DNA from: Diphasiastrum complanatum | Taxonomy: Eukaryota > Streptophyta > Lycopodiopsida > Lycopodiales > Lycopodiaceae | NCBI GenBank assembly: GCA_029204225.1 | Contig: CM055100.1 | Span: 18,832,244 to 18,896,243 of the forward strand | DNA: 64,000 bases | Direction: 5' to 3' | Part shown: in pieces, positions 11,452-20,472 of the stretch | How positions within the stretch are numbered: position 1 is the stretch's first letter | Layout: each line of letters starts with the position of its first letter | The notes under the pieces: model-generated | The model's database searches: none | Told to the model about the DNA's origin: nothing | The model's input: only the letters and a program-made list of their open reading frames with translations | Made by a program: the position numbers and the translations under genes

Positions 11452-11523
<72 letters not shown>
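11452..11523 (+). repeat. (CT)n microsatellite
   Basis: About 36 uninterrupted CT units lie 36 bp after the exon C donor. Unlike other CT tracts in the window, it is not preceded by a recognisable LINE 3' end. Confidence 0.9.
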
Positions 11524-11528
<5 letters not shown>

Positions 11529-11701
11529 TATATATAGGGGGCCTTTTACAGAATAAAACAGGTTGCTCCAAAAACTAAATCCCCTTAACCATATCAATTG
11601 ATTGAACTAAGTCTCTCCCCAAATTAAATATGTGATCTGGTCTATCTATCCCCCAATTTGCAATATTTTAGATTTGATAAAAATTTGTTTAAAAGGAAAA
11701 A

Positions 11702-12081
11702 TGTTATGAACAGATTCACAGGTACTAGTATCAATGATGCATAAAAAACAGCAAAAGGCATTCACATAGCATTCTCCAACTAAGAAACTGTATGAATATC
11801 AATGGCTGCTGAAAGCTCAAGCAGATCTCCAAAATAGTACAACTCCCCTACAAGAAGCCCAAGACTCAAATGATCAAAACTACTAAATGACTAGCCTTAG
11901 TGGCTATTTATAGTGGACAAAACCTACCTCCCTTCATATAGGGAGGGAAGAAATTCAAAAATTAGGGCCAAAATTAGATTACCATGTAAATGGTGTTTCT
12001 AGGCCTATCACATGTAATATAACTGCGTGTCCAAAAATACTGTCAAAAATAGAGGATGGACTATTGTGTATGTCCATAACA
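11702..12081 (-). repeat. Solo LTR with canonical TGTTA...TAACA ends
   Basis: This 380-bp unit starts TGTTATGAAC and ends GTCCATAACA. It is flanked on both sides by AAAAA (11697-11701 and 12082-12086), a possible 5-bp target duplication, though poly(A) is weak evidence. Internally it resembles the LTR at 41722-42186: a shared ATCAATGA-GCATAAA-A-ACAGCAA block and a similar order of segments. It is therefore an older relative of the AGTTA...TAACT family in minus orientation. Confidence 0.6.
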
Positions 12082-12710
12082 AAAAATAAGCAAAAAATCT
12101 AAAGTACATATGAAACACGAACAAAGTGATGTTATGTATGCTATGGAACTATCATGTAGTGTCTCCATGAATTGCAGTTGGTGGCGAACGAATTGCAATT
12201 CATCAATGAATCATGTAGGTCTGATTTGAACTGGAAAGATAAAAAAATAAACGAGTTATTTGATTTTGAACAATTCTTTGATTGTGCTAATCATCAGCGG
12301 TTCTTTGATTTTGCCTTCAAATGTTTTCATCAATATTCAAATGTTCACCTAGTGTGCTGTGTGGTGGATGTTTGATGATGGATGATGGATCATGGATAAA
12401 TCATAAATCACAATGTTAAGTGGAAGTCGGAATATGGAATCTACTATCTAGTTTGTGAACATTTGAATTGAGTCCATTCAGCATTGTCATGTGCACTTGT
12501 GATTTTGTGAACACTAATATGGATTCAGCCTTCAGCTTTCTACAAGCAACAATGAACTTTGTAATGTATGTATTCATTAGCACTTTAATATCTATGAGAT
12601 GTTACAAAAATTGTATACGTTATGCATATCACATTAGCAATTTTTAGCATTATATCTTTAGAAATCTGCAAAAAAGTTTCTTGCTGATTCTTTATGAGTC
12701 TTTCAAAATG
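12082..12710. other. Intron C-D: nothing recognised
   Basis: AT-rich non-coding sequence between the solo LTR and the first LINE. No feature supported. Confidence 0.5.
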
Positions 12711-12999
12711 GACCTCTCTCTTTCCTCCTGTCCGCCGCTGCCTACCTTTCTCCTTTCTCCTGTCCCGCTCCATCCCCTCTCCTGTCCCCTGTCCTCACGA
12801 CTCTGCCCTGCCCCGCTCCTGACCTGCCCCACTCCATCTCCCCGCTCCTGGTCCTCGCTCCTGGCCCGCTCCTGGCCCTCGCTACCTGTCCTGCCTCCTG
12901 CTGTCCCGCTCCTGCCCTTGCTACCTGTCCCTCTGCCTGTCCCTTTGCCTCCTCATCGTTGTCCCTCCAATTGCTATCCCTCTCTCTCTTCTTGCCACT
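12711..12999 (+). promoter_or_regulatory. LINE 5' UTR, CCTGTCC/CCGCTCCTG-type pyrimidine-rich repeats
   Basis: The sequence is dominated by imperfect reiterations of CCTGTCC and CCCGCTCCTG. A comparable but differently worded CCCTCGCTG/CCTTGCTGAC-rich leader precedes the copies at 22373 and 52720. Such leaders often hold internal LINE promoters, but promoter activity here is inference. Confidence 0.55.
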
Positions 13000-13186
13000 A
13001 TGGCTGATTGGCAATCAGTGAAACGGAAGGGGAACAAGAAAACCCCTCCCCCTTCTCCCTTCGTTTTCTCAGCCATCCCTACTACGACTCCAAACCCCTT
13101 TATGTTGCCCCCTCCCTCTCCTGCTTCCTCTCCCTCGCCCTTACCCTCCACTCCCGCAACTTCTACCTCTTCTCCTACTGCCACTA
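13000..13186 (+). CDS. LINE ORF1, 5' part (interrupted)
   Basis: ORF1 starts at ATG 13000 (MADWQSVKRKGNKK) and runs open through a Pro/Ser-rich region to the insertion point after CACTA. The same start (MADWQSVNGKGKK) is seen in LINE copy c at 22865, which supports this start codon. The 187 coding bases plus those from 19412 are in the same frame once the gypsy element and one CACTA copy are discounted. Confidence 0.85.
13182..13186 (+). repeat. Target-site duplication CACTA (left)
   Basis: CACTA here and at 19407-19411 flank the gypsy element exactly. This is the 5-bp duplication expected of a Ty3/gypsy integrase. Confidence 0.95.
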
Positions 13187-13544
13187 TGTTACGAGCTCGT
13201 AACCAGTGCCGAACCCTAGAGAACACAGATAGGTCAGATACCACAGTCAGGGTCGTGTCCAGCGTACATGACCAACAGGGCAAGACAGTGTGAGTAGTGT
13301 GCCCCAGCACGGTCCATAGCCATGGCGGGCCTAACACAGCCTAGGGACCCTGTCAGCAGGATAGGGCCCCCAGTTGGGTCCCGACGTGCAGTCGGCCACG
13401 TCAGTGCCACGTGGCCGACACTTGGCAGTTGCATGCTACCAGTCCTCACACTGGGCTAGGAGGGGCTTACTCTATATCAGGGAGTAGGCAAGGTTGGGTG
13501 GATCAGTTAGTGTTTGCCCTACTGTGGTGTTAGGATCTATTACA
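13187..13544 (+). repeat. 5' LTR of the gypsy element
   Basis: This 358-bp TG...CA LTR opens with a perfect 16-bp palindrome GTTACGAGCTCGTAAC (13188-13203). It holds an 11-bp-arm hairpin GTCGGCCACGT/ACGTGGCCGAC (13391-13401 and 13409-13419), whose right arm overlaps a CACGTG G-box (13408-13413). A CTATATCAG stretch at 13471-13479 is the best TATA candidate. Confidence 0.95.
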
Positions 13545-13545
13545 C

Positions 13546-13558
13546 TGGTATCAGAGCC
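13546..13558 (+). promoter_or_regulatory. Primer-binding site of the gypsy element
   Basis: TGGTATCAGAGCC, one base after the LTR, matches the complement of the 3' end of plant initiator tRNA-Met. Confidence 0.9.
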
Positions 13559-14256
13559 ATCTCCATCCTAGGGAGTTCAGGACAGTAGTAGAGAAAGCTA
13601 TCAGAAGATAGGAAGTGTTTCTCAGATTCTCAGAGAGGAATAGAGGAGGAGGATCGCTGTAGGAGCAGCCTTCAAACTTCTGATTTCCACTGAGAAATCA
13701 CAGTAGCAAGGAGTCAGATTCCAAGTGTAGGTAACTCGCTGAAAAAACAGCTGTTTCCCACTGAGTTGAGAGGATTCTCTATAGTTTTCCCAGCGAAATT
13801 AGAGTAGGAAGAAGCCAGCACCTCCATCGCTGTACAGTCAGAGACCTACATCCGATTTCCAGGGAAAAAGTTACTGGTTCTCAGCGAGTTTGAAGCCAAA
13901 AAGGAGGAGCAGGGCCAGCGCTGCCAGTACTTCTGAAAATCTGGTTTTTCAACAAGTTTTTGGGCCCCAACGTCAGAGATTTGGAGCAAGAGGATTCCTA
14001 TCAGACCAGCGAGCTACTATCATAAAAAAAAACCGGGAAATTTAGCACCGTTTTGAAGCTTCAAACTGGCATTTTTCGGAACAGCAGGTCTGAAATTTTG
14101 GGGAAAAGAGCTGAAAGGGTTCCTCTTCATTCTTTCTTTGGAAGTACAGTCCTCAGAAACAGCTAAGTCATCTTTCCTTTCCCTTGTACAGTTGTAAATT
14201 AGTCTTTTAGACTTTTTTCCTTCAGAAGTTAAGGTAGCTCTCTTTCAGTTTCGAAG
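13559..14256 (+). other. gypsy untranslated leader
   Basis: About 700 bp lie between the primer-binding site and the gag ATG, with many purine-rich AGGAG/GAGGA motifs and no long open frame. It probably contains packaging and dimerisation signals, but none can be pinpointed. Confidence 0.7.
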
Positions 14257-15360
14257 ATGACCACTCCTCAGGGACCTGATCAACCCCAGGAGAGAGGCTT
14301 CGACGAACTTGAAACAGAAGCCTTGGCTTACAGAAAAGGGAAGGAACCCATGGAAGTAGAAGAACAGGAACAGTTCGCCGAAGAACTCGACGAACTGGTT
14401 ACCAAGGAGCAGTTCCTCCAATTGGTAACAGAAGTGGATGAACTGAAGCTGGCATTAGCCAATTTCAAGTCCAGTGTGGACGACTCGTTCGCTGAACTCA
14501 AAAACTTGATTTTGAGCTCCGCGAAAGGAAGCCTTCCCTCCACTTCTCAGTTATCCCCTTCTCCACTTCCATCAGTTTCGGGTGAGACTTTACGGTCTCA
14601 CCCCAGTGTTTTTAAAGATTCAAAGCCTCCTACTTTTAATGGGGAAGAGAAGGATAGAAATGCAGATATTCTACAAACCTTCCTCAGCAAATGGAAGAAC
14701 ATTCATGCTCTTAAACAGACCCCTGACCATTTGCAAGCAATTGAGGCCAGTCTTTCTTTAGGGCCTATGGCCTATAAGTGGTGGTTAAATCTCCAGGAGA
14801 CTGGGCAGACTCCCCGGTCATGGAAAGCTTTTGAAGAAGCTTTCCTAAGAGAATTTCTACCAGAGAATGAACTTGATAGAGCCTGGGAAGCCTGGGAAAG
14901 AACAGTAATGGACAAGTCCCTCATCCAATATATCTCGCAGTATCGAGAGGCAATTTTAAAGATTAAAAATATGGATGACTATCAAAAAATCAGGGGATTT
15001 GTCCGTGGCCTCAAAGATGAATATAAAGTAGAGGTCCAGAGAAACTCGCCTACTACCCTTGAGCAAGCTCTCAGATATGCTCAAATCTATGATGATTCAG
15101 TGGGTAGGAAGAGAGCGAGACAGCAACCACTTTCTGAGCAGCTTCCTCAGAAAGACTTTCAATTTAAAAAGAAATTTTTAAAAAGAAAGAAAGAAGATAA
15201 ATTTAAAGGTGAAGCTCCTCATAAACGCCCTTCACTCATACAGCCCTTAAAACCAGATGATTTTGAGAAAGCCAAACAAGAACGTTTGTGCTTTGTGTGT
15301 ATGGGCAAGGGACACACAGTCAGACAGTGTCCCAAGGGGCCTTTCACTAAAAAAAGATAA
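14257..15360 (+). CDS. gypsy Gag (capsid and nucleocapsid)
   Basis: This is an open frame of 367 codons. An acidic N terminus is followed by a coiled-coil-like stretch (residues 45-85) and a Ser/Pro linker. The retrotransposon gag capsid domain spans about residues 125-270 (KPPTFNGEEKDRN, LSLGPMAYKWWLNLQET, FEEAFLREFLPENE). A basic region then leads to one CCHC knuckle CFVCMGKGHTVRQC near residue 345. Gag forms the particle that packages element RNA in the cytoplasm. The frame ends at TAA in an oligo-A run. Protease sequence follows in another frame, so either a frameshift mutation or programmed slippage separates gag from pol. Confidence 0.92.
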   Translation: MTTPQGPDQPQERGFDELETEALAYRKGKEPMEVEEQEQFAEELDELVTKEQFLQLVTEVDELKLALANFKSSVDDSFAELKNLILSSAKGSLPSTSQLSPSPLPSVSGETLRSHPSVFKDSKPPTFNGEEKDRNADILQTFLSKWKNIHALKQTPDHLQAIEASLSLGPMAYKWWLNLQETGQTPRSWKAFEEAFLREFLPENELDRAWEAWERTVMDKSLIQYISQYREAILKIKNMDDYQKIRGFVRGLKDEYKVEVQRNSPTTLEQALRYAQIYDDSVGRKRARQQPLSEQLPQKDFQFKKKFLKRKKEDKFKGEAPHKRPSLIQPLKPDDFEKAKQERLCFVCMGKGHTVRQCPKGPFTKKR

Positions 15361-16418
15361 AAAACAAGTTCATCTTGTTCAAACTGTATGTTTCCCCAGT
15401 AACTCGGCAGCTTCCGAGATCAAAGTGTATCATGAAGATCATGAACACTGTTGCCAGCTGACCTCTGCAATGCTAGCGAGACCCTTCAGCTTTGGGCCGC
15501 ATGACCTAGTACGTATGCATGGGAAAGTTGGTAACCAGTCAGTAAGAGTCATGGTTGATGATGGGGGCAACCCATAATTTCATCAACCACACCCTGGTTA
15601 AAAAGCTTAAACTACCAGAAGTACCTAGTCAGCATAGGTACATAGTTTCATTAGCTAAGGGTGAAGATAAAAAAATATGGGAAACTATGGTAAGTAAGTT
15701 AAATCTTGGTATTCAGGGGTACCAAGATCAAATAAACTTTCAGATAATGCACCTGGATCGAACAGACATTGTTCTCGGGAGAGATTGGCTCTACAGTTTA
15801 GGACCTTCCCTCCACAGAAACTATCAGGAGAACACCCTCAGCTTTCAGTATAAAGGCCGAGAGATCCAGTTGCATGGGGAGCATGATGTTCCCAACAGCC
15901 CTATGGTCTGCAGTTCAGAGCTCTGTCAGCTAATCGGAGACGAAGACCATCAGGTATTCTTATGTGACTTTCAGTTTATTCCTGAAGTTTCTATTTCCAG
16001 TTCTATTCAGCAGAAAATCAGTAAATTAGAAACTTTATTGTCTAAATTTAAAGATGTTTTTCCTGAAGATTTGCCACATGGTTTACCACCTAGCAGAGAG
16101 GTAGATCATGTAATAAACCTATTACCAGGTACAGCACCTGTTTCTAAACCTCCGTATCGGGTCAGCCGAATAGAGGATGAAGAAATAACTAGGCAGTTAA
16201 CAGACTATCTTGGGAAAGGCCAAATTCAGACCAGTAGTTCACCATGGGCCTCACCAGTCCTATTGGTGAAAAAGAAGGAGGGGTCTATGCGTCTTTGCGT
16301 AGATTACAGAGCCCTCAATAAAGTCACAATTAAGAATAAATACCCTATGCCTCGGGCAGACGAGTTGTTTGATCAACTCGACGGGGCTAAGTTTTTCAGC
16401 AAAATAGACCTTAGATAG
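15361..16418 (+). pseudogene. gypsy protease and start of reverse transcriptase, frame-disrupted
   Basis: Sequence after gag continues in frame 2 (QVHLVQTVCFP...) to the protease. The active-site stretch reads VMVDD, then [11 protein letters not shown] in frame 3 after a run of five Gs, so one base appears to be inserted. The triad reads D-D-G instead of the usual D-S/T-G. The frame then holds the post-protease linker and RT ([41 protein letters not shown]) and stops at a TAG at 16416-16418, where the family reads G-Y-H-Q next. Confidence 0.85.
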
Positions 16419-16898
16419 GGATATCATCAAGTCCGTATAAAATCGGAAGATGTCTCGAAAACAGCTTTTAGGACTCGTCACGGTCATTATGAGTTTAAGG
16501 TGATGCCATTTGGGCTCACAAATGCTCCAGCTACCTTTATGACCTTGATGAACAATGTCCTCAAACCATACTTGGGTAAGTTTGTAGTCGTATTTTTAGA
16601 TGACATCCTCGTCTACAGCAAAACGAGGAAGGAGCATCTAAAACACCTCAGAAAGGTGTTTTGACTGCTCAGAAAGCATAAGCTTTATGCTAAACAATCC
16701 AAGTGTGAATTCTTCGTTGAAGAAGTAGCATATTTGGGTCACATTATCTCTTCAGATGGGATTAAGATGGACCCAAATAAGGTTAAAGCCATACTCAGTT
16801 GGCTGAGACCTCAGAATATTTTGGAACTTCAAATCTTTCTTGGTCTGGCGGGATATTACAGATGATTTGTCAAGGAATATGCTCAGATAGCAGTCCCT
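16419..16898 (+). pseudogene. gypsy reverse transcriptase catalytic region with in-frame stops
   Basis: The frame continues beyond the TAG with [32 protein letters not shown]-like motifs and [12 protein letters not shown] (the catalytic L/V-D-D box). Two further stops occur: TGA at about 16662 (in V-F-stop-L-L-R-K-H) and TGA at about 16864 (in G-Y-Y-R-stop-F-V). Arginine CGA is the likely original at the second and possibly the first, so the changes look like C-to-T transitions at CpG. Confidence 0.85.
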
Positions 16899-19037
16899 AT
16901 GACAAATCTTCTTAAGGGGAAGGGACAGGAGTTCATTTGGGAGTCTGCACAACAGGAGAGCTTTGATGCTCTCAAAACAGCCTTAGCTACAGCACCAGTT
17001 TTAAAAGTCGTCGACCCCAATCAGCCATTTGTGGTCGAAACAGATGCTAGCGACTTTGCAGTAGGTGCTGTGCTAACTCAGGGTGGACGACCAGTTGCTT
17101 TCGAGAGTAAAAAACTCGAGCCAGCACAGACTAGGTATAGTGCCTATGAAAAGGAACTCTTTTCTATAGTCCATGCCCTTAAGACTTGGAGGCATTATTT
17201 GTATGGTGCCAACTTTGAGGTCCTGACAGACCATGAGAGTCTCAGATACCTTTGCAATCAACCTGAGCTTAGAGGTCGGAAAGCTCGTTGGGCAGAGTTG
17301 ATGCAAGAGTTTGACATGTCTATCAGATATAGGCGTGGAAAATTCAATACAGTAGCAGATGCCCTTAGCAGAATGCCTATGATAAACGAGCTGAGTTTTA
17401 CTCAGATTCGTAATGAGTTACTCGAGTCCTTGAGAGAGAAATGCCAGCATGATGCATTCTTCTCTATTATCTGGAACTCAGTCCAGAACAGACAGTTACA
17501 GACTCCAGAACCAGTTCCCGGGGCTGGTGCCAGTTCATCCAAGAATACGGCAGCTTCCGTTGAGGATGATGATGAGTCCGAGTATACGTCGTCAGATGAC
17601 GTTGAGGATTCTGAGCCTGTATCACCCAAGCAAACCCCAGTGGTTGAGGGTCAGTTGACTCAAGGATTCAAATGGAAACAGTATTCCATTCAGGATGAGT
17701 ACTTGCTCTATAGAGATAGAGTATGTGTCCCCAATTCAGAGGATTATAGGCAGCAGGTCCTATATGAATGTCATGACAATCCTAGCGCGGGACACCTAGG
17801 CATACAGAAGACCTATGAGCTTCTTCGTAGGCAATTTTTCTGGCCCAGTATGAAAAAGGACGTCCACCAGTATGTAACCAGTTGCCAGAAATGTCAAGTA
17901 AATAAAGCAGAGCGTTTAAAGGCAGGAGGGTTGTTGCATCCCTTAGAAATACCAGCTGGTAAATGGGAGAGTATCTCCATGGATTTTATAGTAGGCCTGC
18001 CTAAAACCCAAAAGGGTAATGACGCTATATGGGTCACAGTTGACCGTCTGACCAAAATGGCTCATTTTATTCCGACCAAAACAACCGTTAGAGCTCCAGA
18101 GTTAGCGAGGTTGTTTGTAGACGGGCTATTTAAATTGTACGGTCTACCTTCCGGCATAGTCAGCGACCGGGACAGTAAGTTTACTGGAAATTTTTGGAGG
18201 GCAGTATTCCATCATCTCCATACTAAACTTAATATGAGTACCACCGACCATCCACAGACGGACGGTCAAACAGAAAGGGTAAATCAAGTGCTGGAGGATA
18301 TGCTTCGTGCATACGTCAGCAAGAGGCAGACTAATTGGGAGGAGTATCTCTCGATATTAGAGTTTGCTTACAACAGTACCAAACATTCAGCTACGGGATA
18401 CAGCCCATTTATGCTGATGTACGATTTTCAGCCACGCTCACCCACAGCTGTAGGGTTTAAACAAGAAAAAGTTGAAGCAGCCAGAAACTTTTTAGAAGAC
18501 CTAAACCAGATGATAGAACATGCTAAGCGTAGCATTAGACAATCCCAGGATCGAGCCAGGCATTATGCAGATCCACACAGACGGGATGTGCAGTTCTCCA
18601 CTGGTGAGAAAGTCTACTTGAGAGTCCCAGTTGACTCTAAAACCCTCAAATCAGGAGTGTGTGCTAAGTTGTCTCCAAGGTATTGTGGTCCCTTTACCAT
18701 CAGTAGGAGACTAGGCGAGGTCACCTATGAACTAGAACTCCCACACAGCAGTAAGGTTTTTCCAGTCTTTCATGTAAGTCAGTTACGAAAAGCCTTAACC
18801 AGATCAGACAATCTGGTAGGGGACAGTGTTCTAGTTCTCCCATTGGATCCTCAACAACCTCCACATGAACCAGAGGAAATTCTTGATAGTAGAGAGACGC
18901 AGACTCGTCATACTCTATACCGAGAATATCTGGTTAAGTGGAATGATCAGCCTGTTGAGAATGCCACTTGGGAAAGAGGCAGCGTCCTTCGCAAGATTTT
19001 TCCAGACTTTGTCTTAGAGGACCAAGACGGTTCTTAA
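16899..19037 (+). CDS. gypsy RNase H, integrase and chromodomain (open)
   Basis: This is an open frame of 712 codons. RNase H: FVVETDASDFAVGAVL, YEKELFSIVHALKTWRHYL, VLTDHESLRYL, VADALSR (residues 45-160). An acidic spacer is followed by the integrase zinc finger H-x3-GHLG and CQKCQ, and the DDE core: SMDFIVGLPKTQKGND, IVSDRDSKFTGNFW, and the E in NWEEYLSILEFAYNS. The C terminus has YREYLVKWNDQPVENATWE, a chromodomain that in chromoviruses guides integration to modified chromatin. The listed start is only the first ATG after the stops. In the live element it is part of one Pol polyprotein. Confidence 0.93.
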   Translation: MTNLLKGKGQEFIWESAQQESFDALKTALATAPVLKVVDPNQPFVVETDASDFAVGAVLTQGGRPVAFESKKLEPAQTRYSAYEKELFSIVHALKTWRHYLYGANFEVLTDHESLRYLCNQPELRGRKARWAELMQEFDMSIRYRRGKFNTVADALSRMPMINELSFTQIRNELLESLREKCQHDAFFSIIWNSVQNRQLQTPEPVPGAGASSSKNTAASVEDDDESEYTSSDDVEDSEPVSPKQTPVVEGQLTQGFKWKQYSIQDEYLLYRDRVCVPNSEDYRQQVLYECHDNPSAGHLGIQKTYELLRRQFFWPSMKKDVHQYVTSCQKCQVNKAERLKAGGLLHPLEIPAGKWESISMDFIVGLPKTQKGNDAIWVTVDRLTKMAHFIPTKTTVRAPELARLFVDGLFKLYGLPSGIVSDRDSKFTGNFWRAVFHHLHTKLNMSTTDHPQTDGQTERVNQVLEDMLRAYVSKRQTNWEEYLSILEFAYNSTKHSATGYSPFMLMYDFQPRSPTAVGFKQEKVEAARNFLEDLNQMIEHAKRSIRQSQDRARHYADPHRRDVQFSTGEKVYLRVPVDSKTLKSGVCAKLSPRYCGPFTISRRLGEVTYELELPHSSKVFPVFHVSQLRKALTRSDNLVGDSVLVLPLDPQQPPHEPEEILDSRETQTRHTLYREYLVKWNDQPVENATWERGSVLRKIFPDFVLEDQDGS

Positions 19038-19048
19038 GGGGGAGGGAG
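19036..19048 (+). promoter_or_regulatory. Polypurine tract
   Basis: AAGGGGGAGGGAG abuts the 3' LTR and overlaps the end of pol. It is the plus-strand primer site for reverse transcription. Confidence 0.9.
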
Positions 19049-19406
19049 TGTTACGAGCTCGTAACCAGTGCCGAACCCTAGAGAACACAGATAGGTCAGA
19101 TACCACAGTCAGGGTCGTGTCCAGCGTACATGACCAACAGTGCAAGACAGTGTGAGTAGTGTGCCCCAGCACGGTCCATAGCCATGGCGGGCCTAACACA
19201 GCCTAGGGACCCTGTCAGCAGGATAGGGCCCCCAGTTGGGTCCCGACATGCAGTCGGCCACGTCAGTGCCACGTGGCCGACACTTGGCAGTTGCATGCTA
19301 CCAGTCCTCACACTGGGCTAGGAGGGGCTTACTCTATATCAGGGAGTAGGCAAGGTTGGGTGGATCAGTTAGTGTTTGCCCTACTGTGGTGTTAGGATCT
19401 ATTACA
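19049..19406 (+). repeat. 3' LTR of the gypsy element
   Basis: 358 bp, equal in length to the 5' LTR with two visible substitutions. It is followed by the target duplication CACTA at 19407-19411. Confidence 0.95.
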
Positions 19407-19411
19407 CACTA

Positions 19412-20235
19412 CCCCCTCTACTCTTTCTTCCTCCTCTCCCTCTTTCACCCCTTCATCTTCATCCTCCTTGTCTCCGTCTCTTTCAGCTGAATTTTTGTCT
19501 GGTTTCCCTCGCATTATTGAGTCTCTTCAAGAGACCAATGTATCCTTGCTTGCGCTAATCAAGCAACAAGCATTCCGAATCTCCACTCTGGAGAATACGG
19601 TTTTGGTCCTCCAGGGTGAAGTTGGCATTCTTGAGATTGATGTTACTCACCTCCAGAAGGAGTTGGAATTAGATGAAGTGGCAGAAGAAGGAAGCGGCAA
19701 TGCAGATTTAGAAGACATGGCAAAGCAGCTTCAAGAGCGGGTTCACTCCTTGGAGCAACAATTTCAGCAATCGAAGAGTTCTTGGGCCGACGTGCTCAAG
19801 GGATCTAAGCAGGTTATTTCTGAATCTATCCAAGAACATCAAAAACGAGATCTCAAGGCCCTCAATGTCAGGGTTAGGGGAGCTTCTTTTGTGGGTAAGG
19901 ACCTCGTGGCTGAGGCAAATGCTTTTATTCATTCCTTTGGTCTCAAAGAGGATGTCGTATCTGCTGCTTGGGTGGGTAAGCTCCAATCCACCACAGTGTT
20001 TTTGCATTTCAAGGATGCTTTGTTTCGTCAAAAGGTTCTACGTAAAAGAGGTTGCCTGAAGGGATCTACTATTTTTATGGATGAAGACTTGACGCCCATT
20101 CAATGGACTGAGAGAAAGAAAATTATCGCAGATGCTAAGGCCAACGGTTTCCAAACTCTCTTTCGAGACGGACGCCCGGTCTTGGTTGAAATTGAAGAAC
20201 TTAAAATTTCTGATTCTTCTCCCTCTCCTGCGTGA
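19412..20235 (+). CDS. LINE ORF1, 3' part: coiled coil and RRM-like core
   Basis: This continues ORF1 to the TGA at 20233-20235. The whole ORF1 would be about 336 residues. After a Ser/Pro-rich linker comes a long coiled coil (heptads around ISTLENTVLVLQGEVGILE and DMAKQLQERVHSLEQQF). Then comes an L1 ORF1-like nucleic-acid-binding core with KALNVRVRGASF, TTVFLHFKDALFRQKVL and FMDEDLTPIQWTERKK, ending in a C-terminal FRDGRPV. In L1-type elements this protein trimerises on its coiled coil and binds the element RNA. It is fully open, so decay is recent or the protein was under selection until recently. Confidence 0.82.
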
Positions 20236-20379
20236 GAGAGGAGCTTTTTTACATAGCGATTTACGTTTTAGTTTATTTTTCTGTTGACGGCATTGTCCCG
20301 TCCGAGTTCCATTTACTCTGTTGTACTCCTTTTCATCTTATACGCCTTTTGGCATGGAAAAGAAGTTAATAAAGCTTTG

Positions 20380-20381
<2 letters not shown>

Positions 20382-20467
<86 letters not shown>
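20382..20467 (+). repeat. (CT)n tail of LINE copy a
   Basis: About 43 CT units directly follow TTAATAAAGCTTTGATT, where a poly(A) tail would be expected. The next LINE (copy b) starts immediately after it. Confidence 0.9.

Positions 20468-20472
<5 letters not shown>

Larger units (their letters stand above)
13187..19406 (+). mobile_element. Full-length Ty3/gypsy chromovirus, young, inserted in LINE ORF1
   Basis: The element is 6,220 bp, bounded by two 358-bp LTRs and CACTA target duplications. The order is 5' LTR, primer-binding site 13546, gag 14257, protease, reverse transcriptase, RNase H, integrase, chromodomain, polypurine tract 19036-19048, 3' LTR. I count two differences between the LTRs (near 13302/19164 and 13385/19247), which means recent insertion. 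Pol carries a few frameshifts and stops, so this copy is not autonomous as read. Confidence 0.95.
12711..20467 (+). mobile_element. LINE copy a: ORF1-only element, split by a gypsy insertion
   Basis: The order is pyrimidine-rich 5' UTR (12711-12999), ORF1 (13000-13186 and 19412-20235), short 3' UTR (20236-20381) and (CT)n tail (20382-20467). The 3' end carries the family signature TATACGCCTTTTGGCATGG then TTAATAAAGCTTTGA before the CT tail. No ORF2 lies between the ORF1 stop and the 3' end, although the related element at 36230-40766 has ORF2 there. The copy is therefore non-autonomous. The gypsy element 13187-19406 sits inside ORF1. Confidence 0.8.

Noticed and set aside
12681-13014. Pro/Ser-rich plus frame and Arg/Gly-rich minus frame
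   Set aside because: Both are shadows of the pyrimidine-rich LINE leader.
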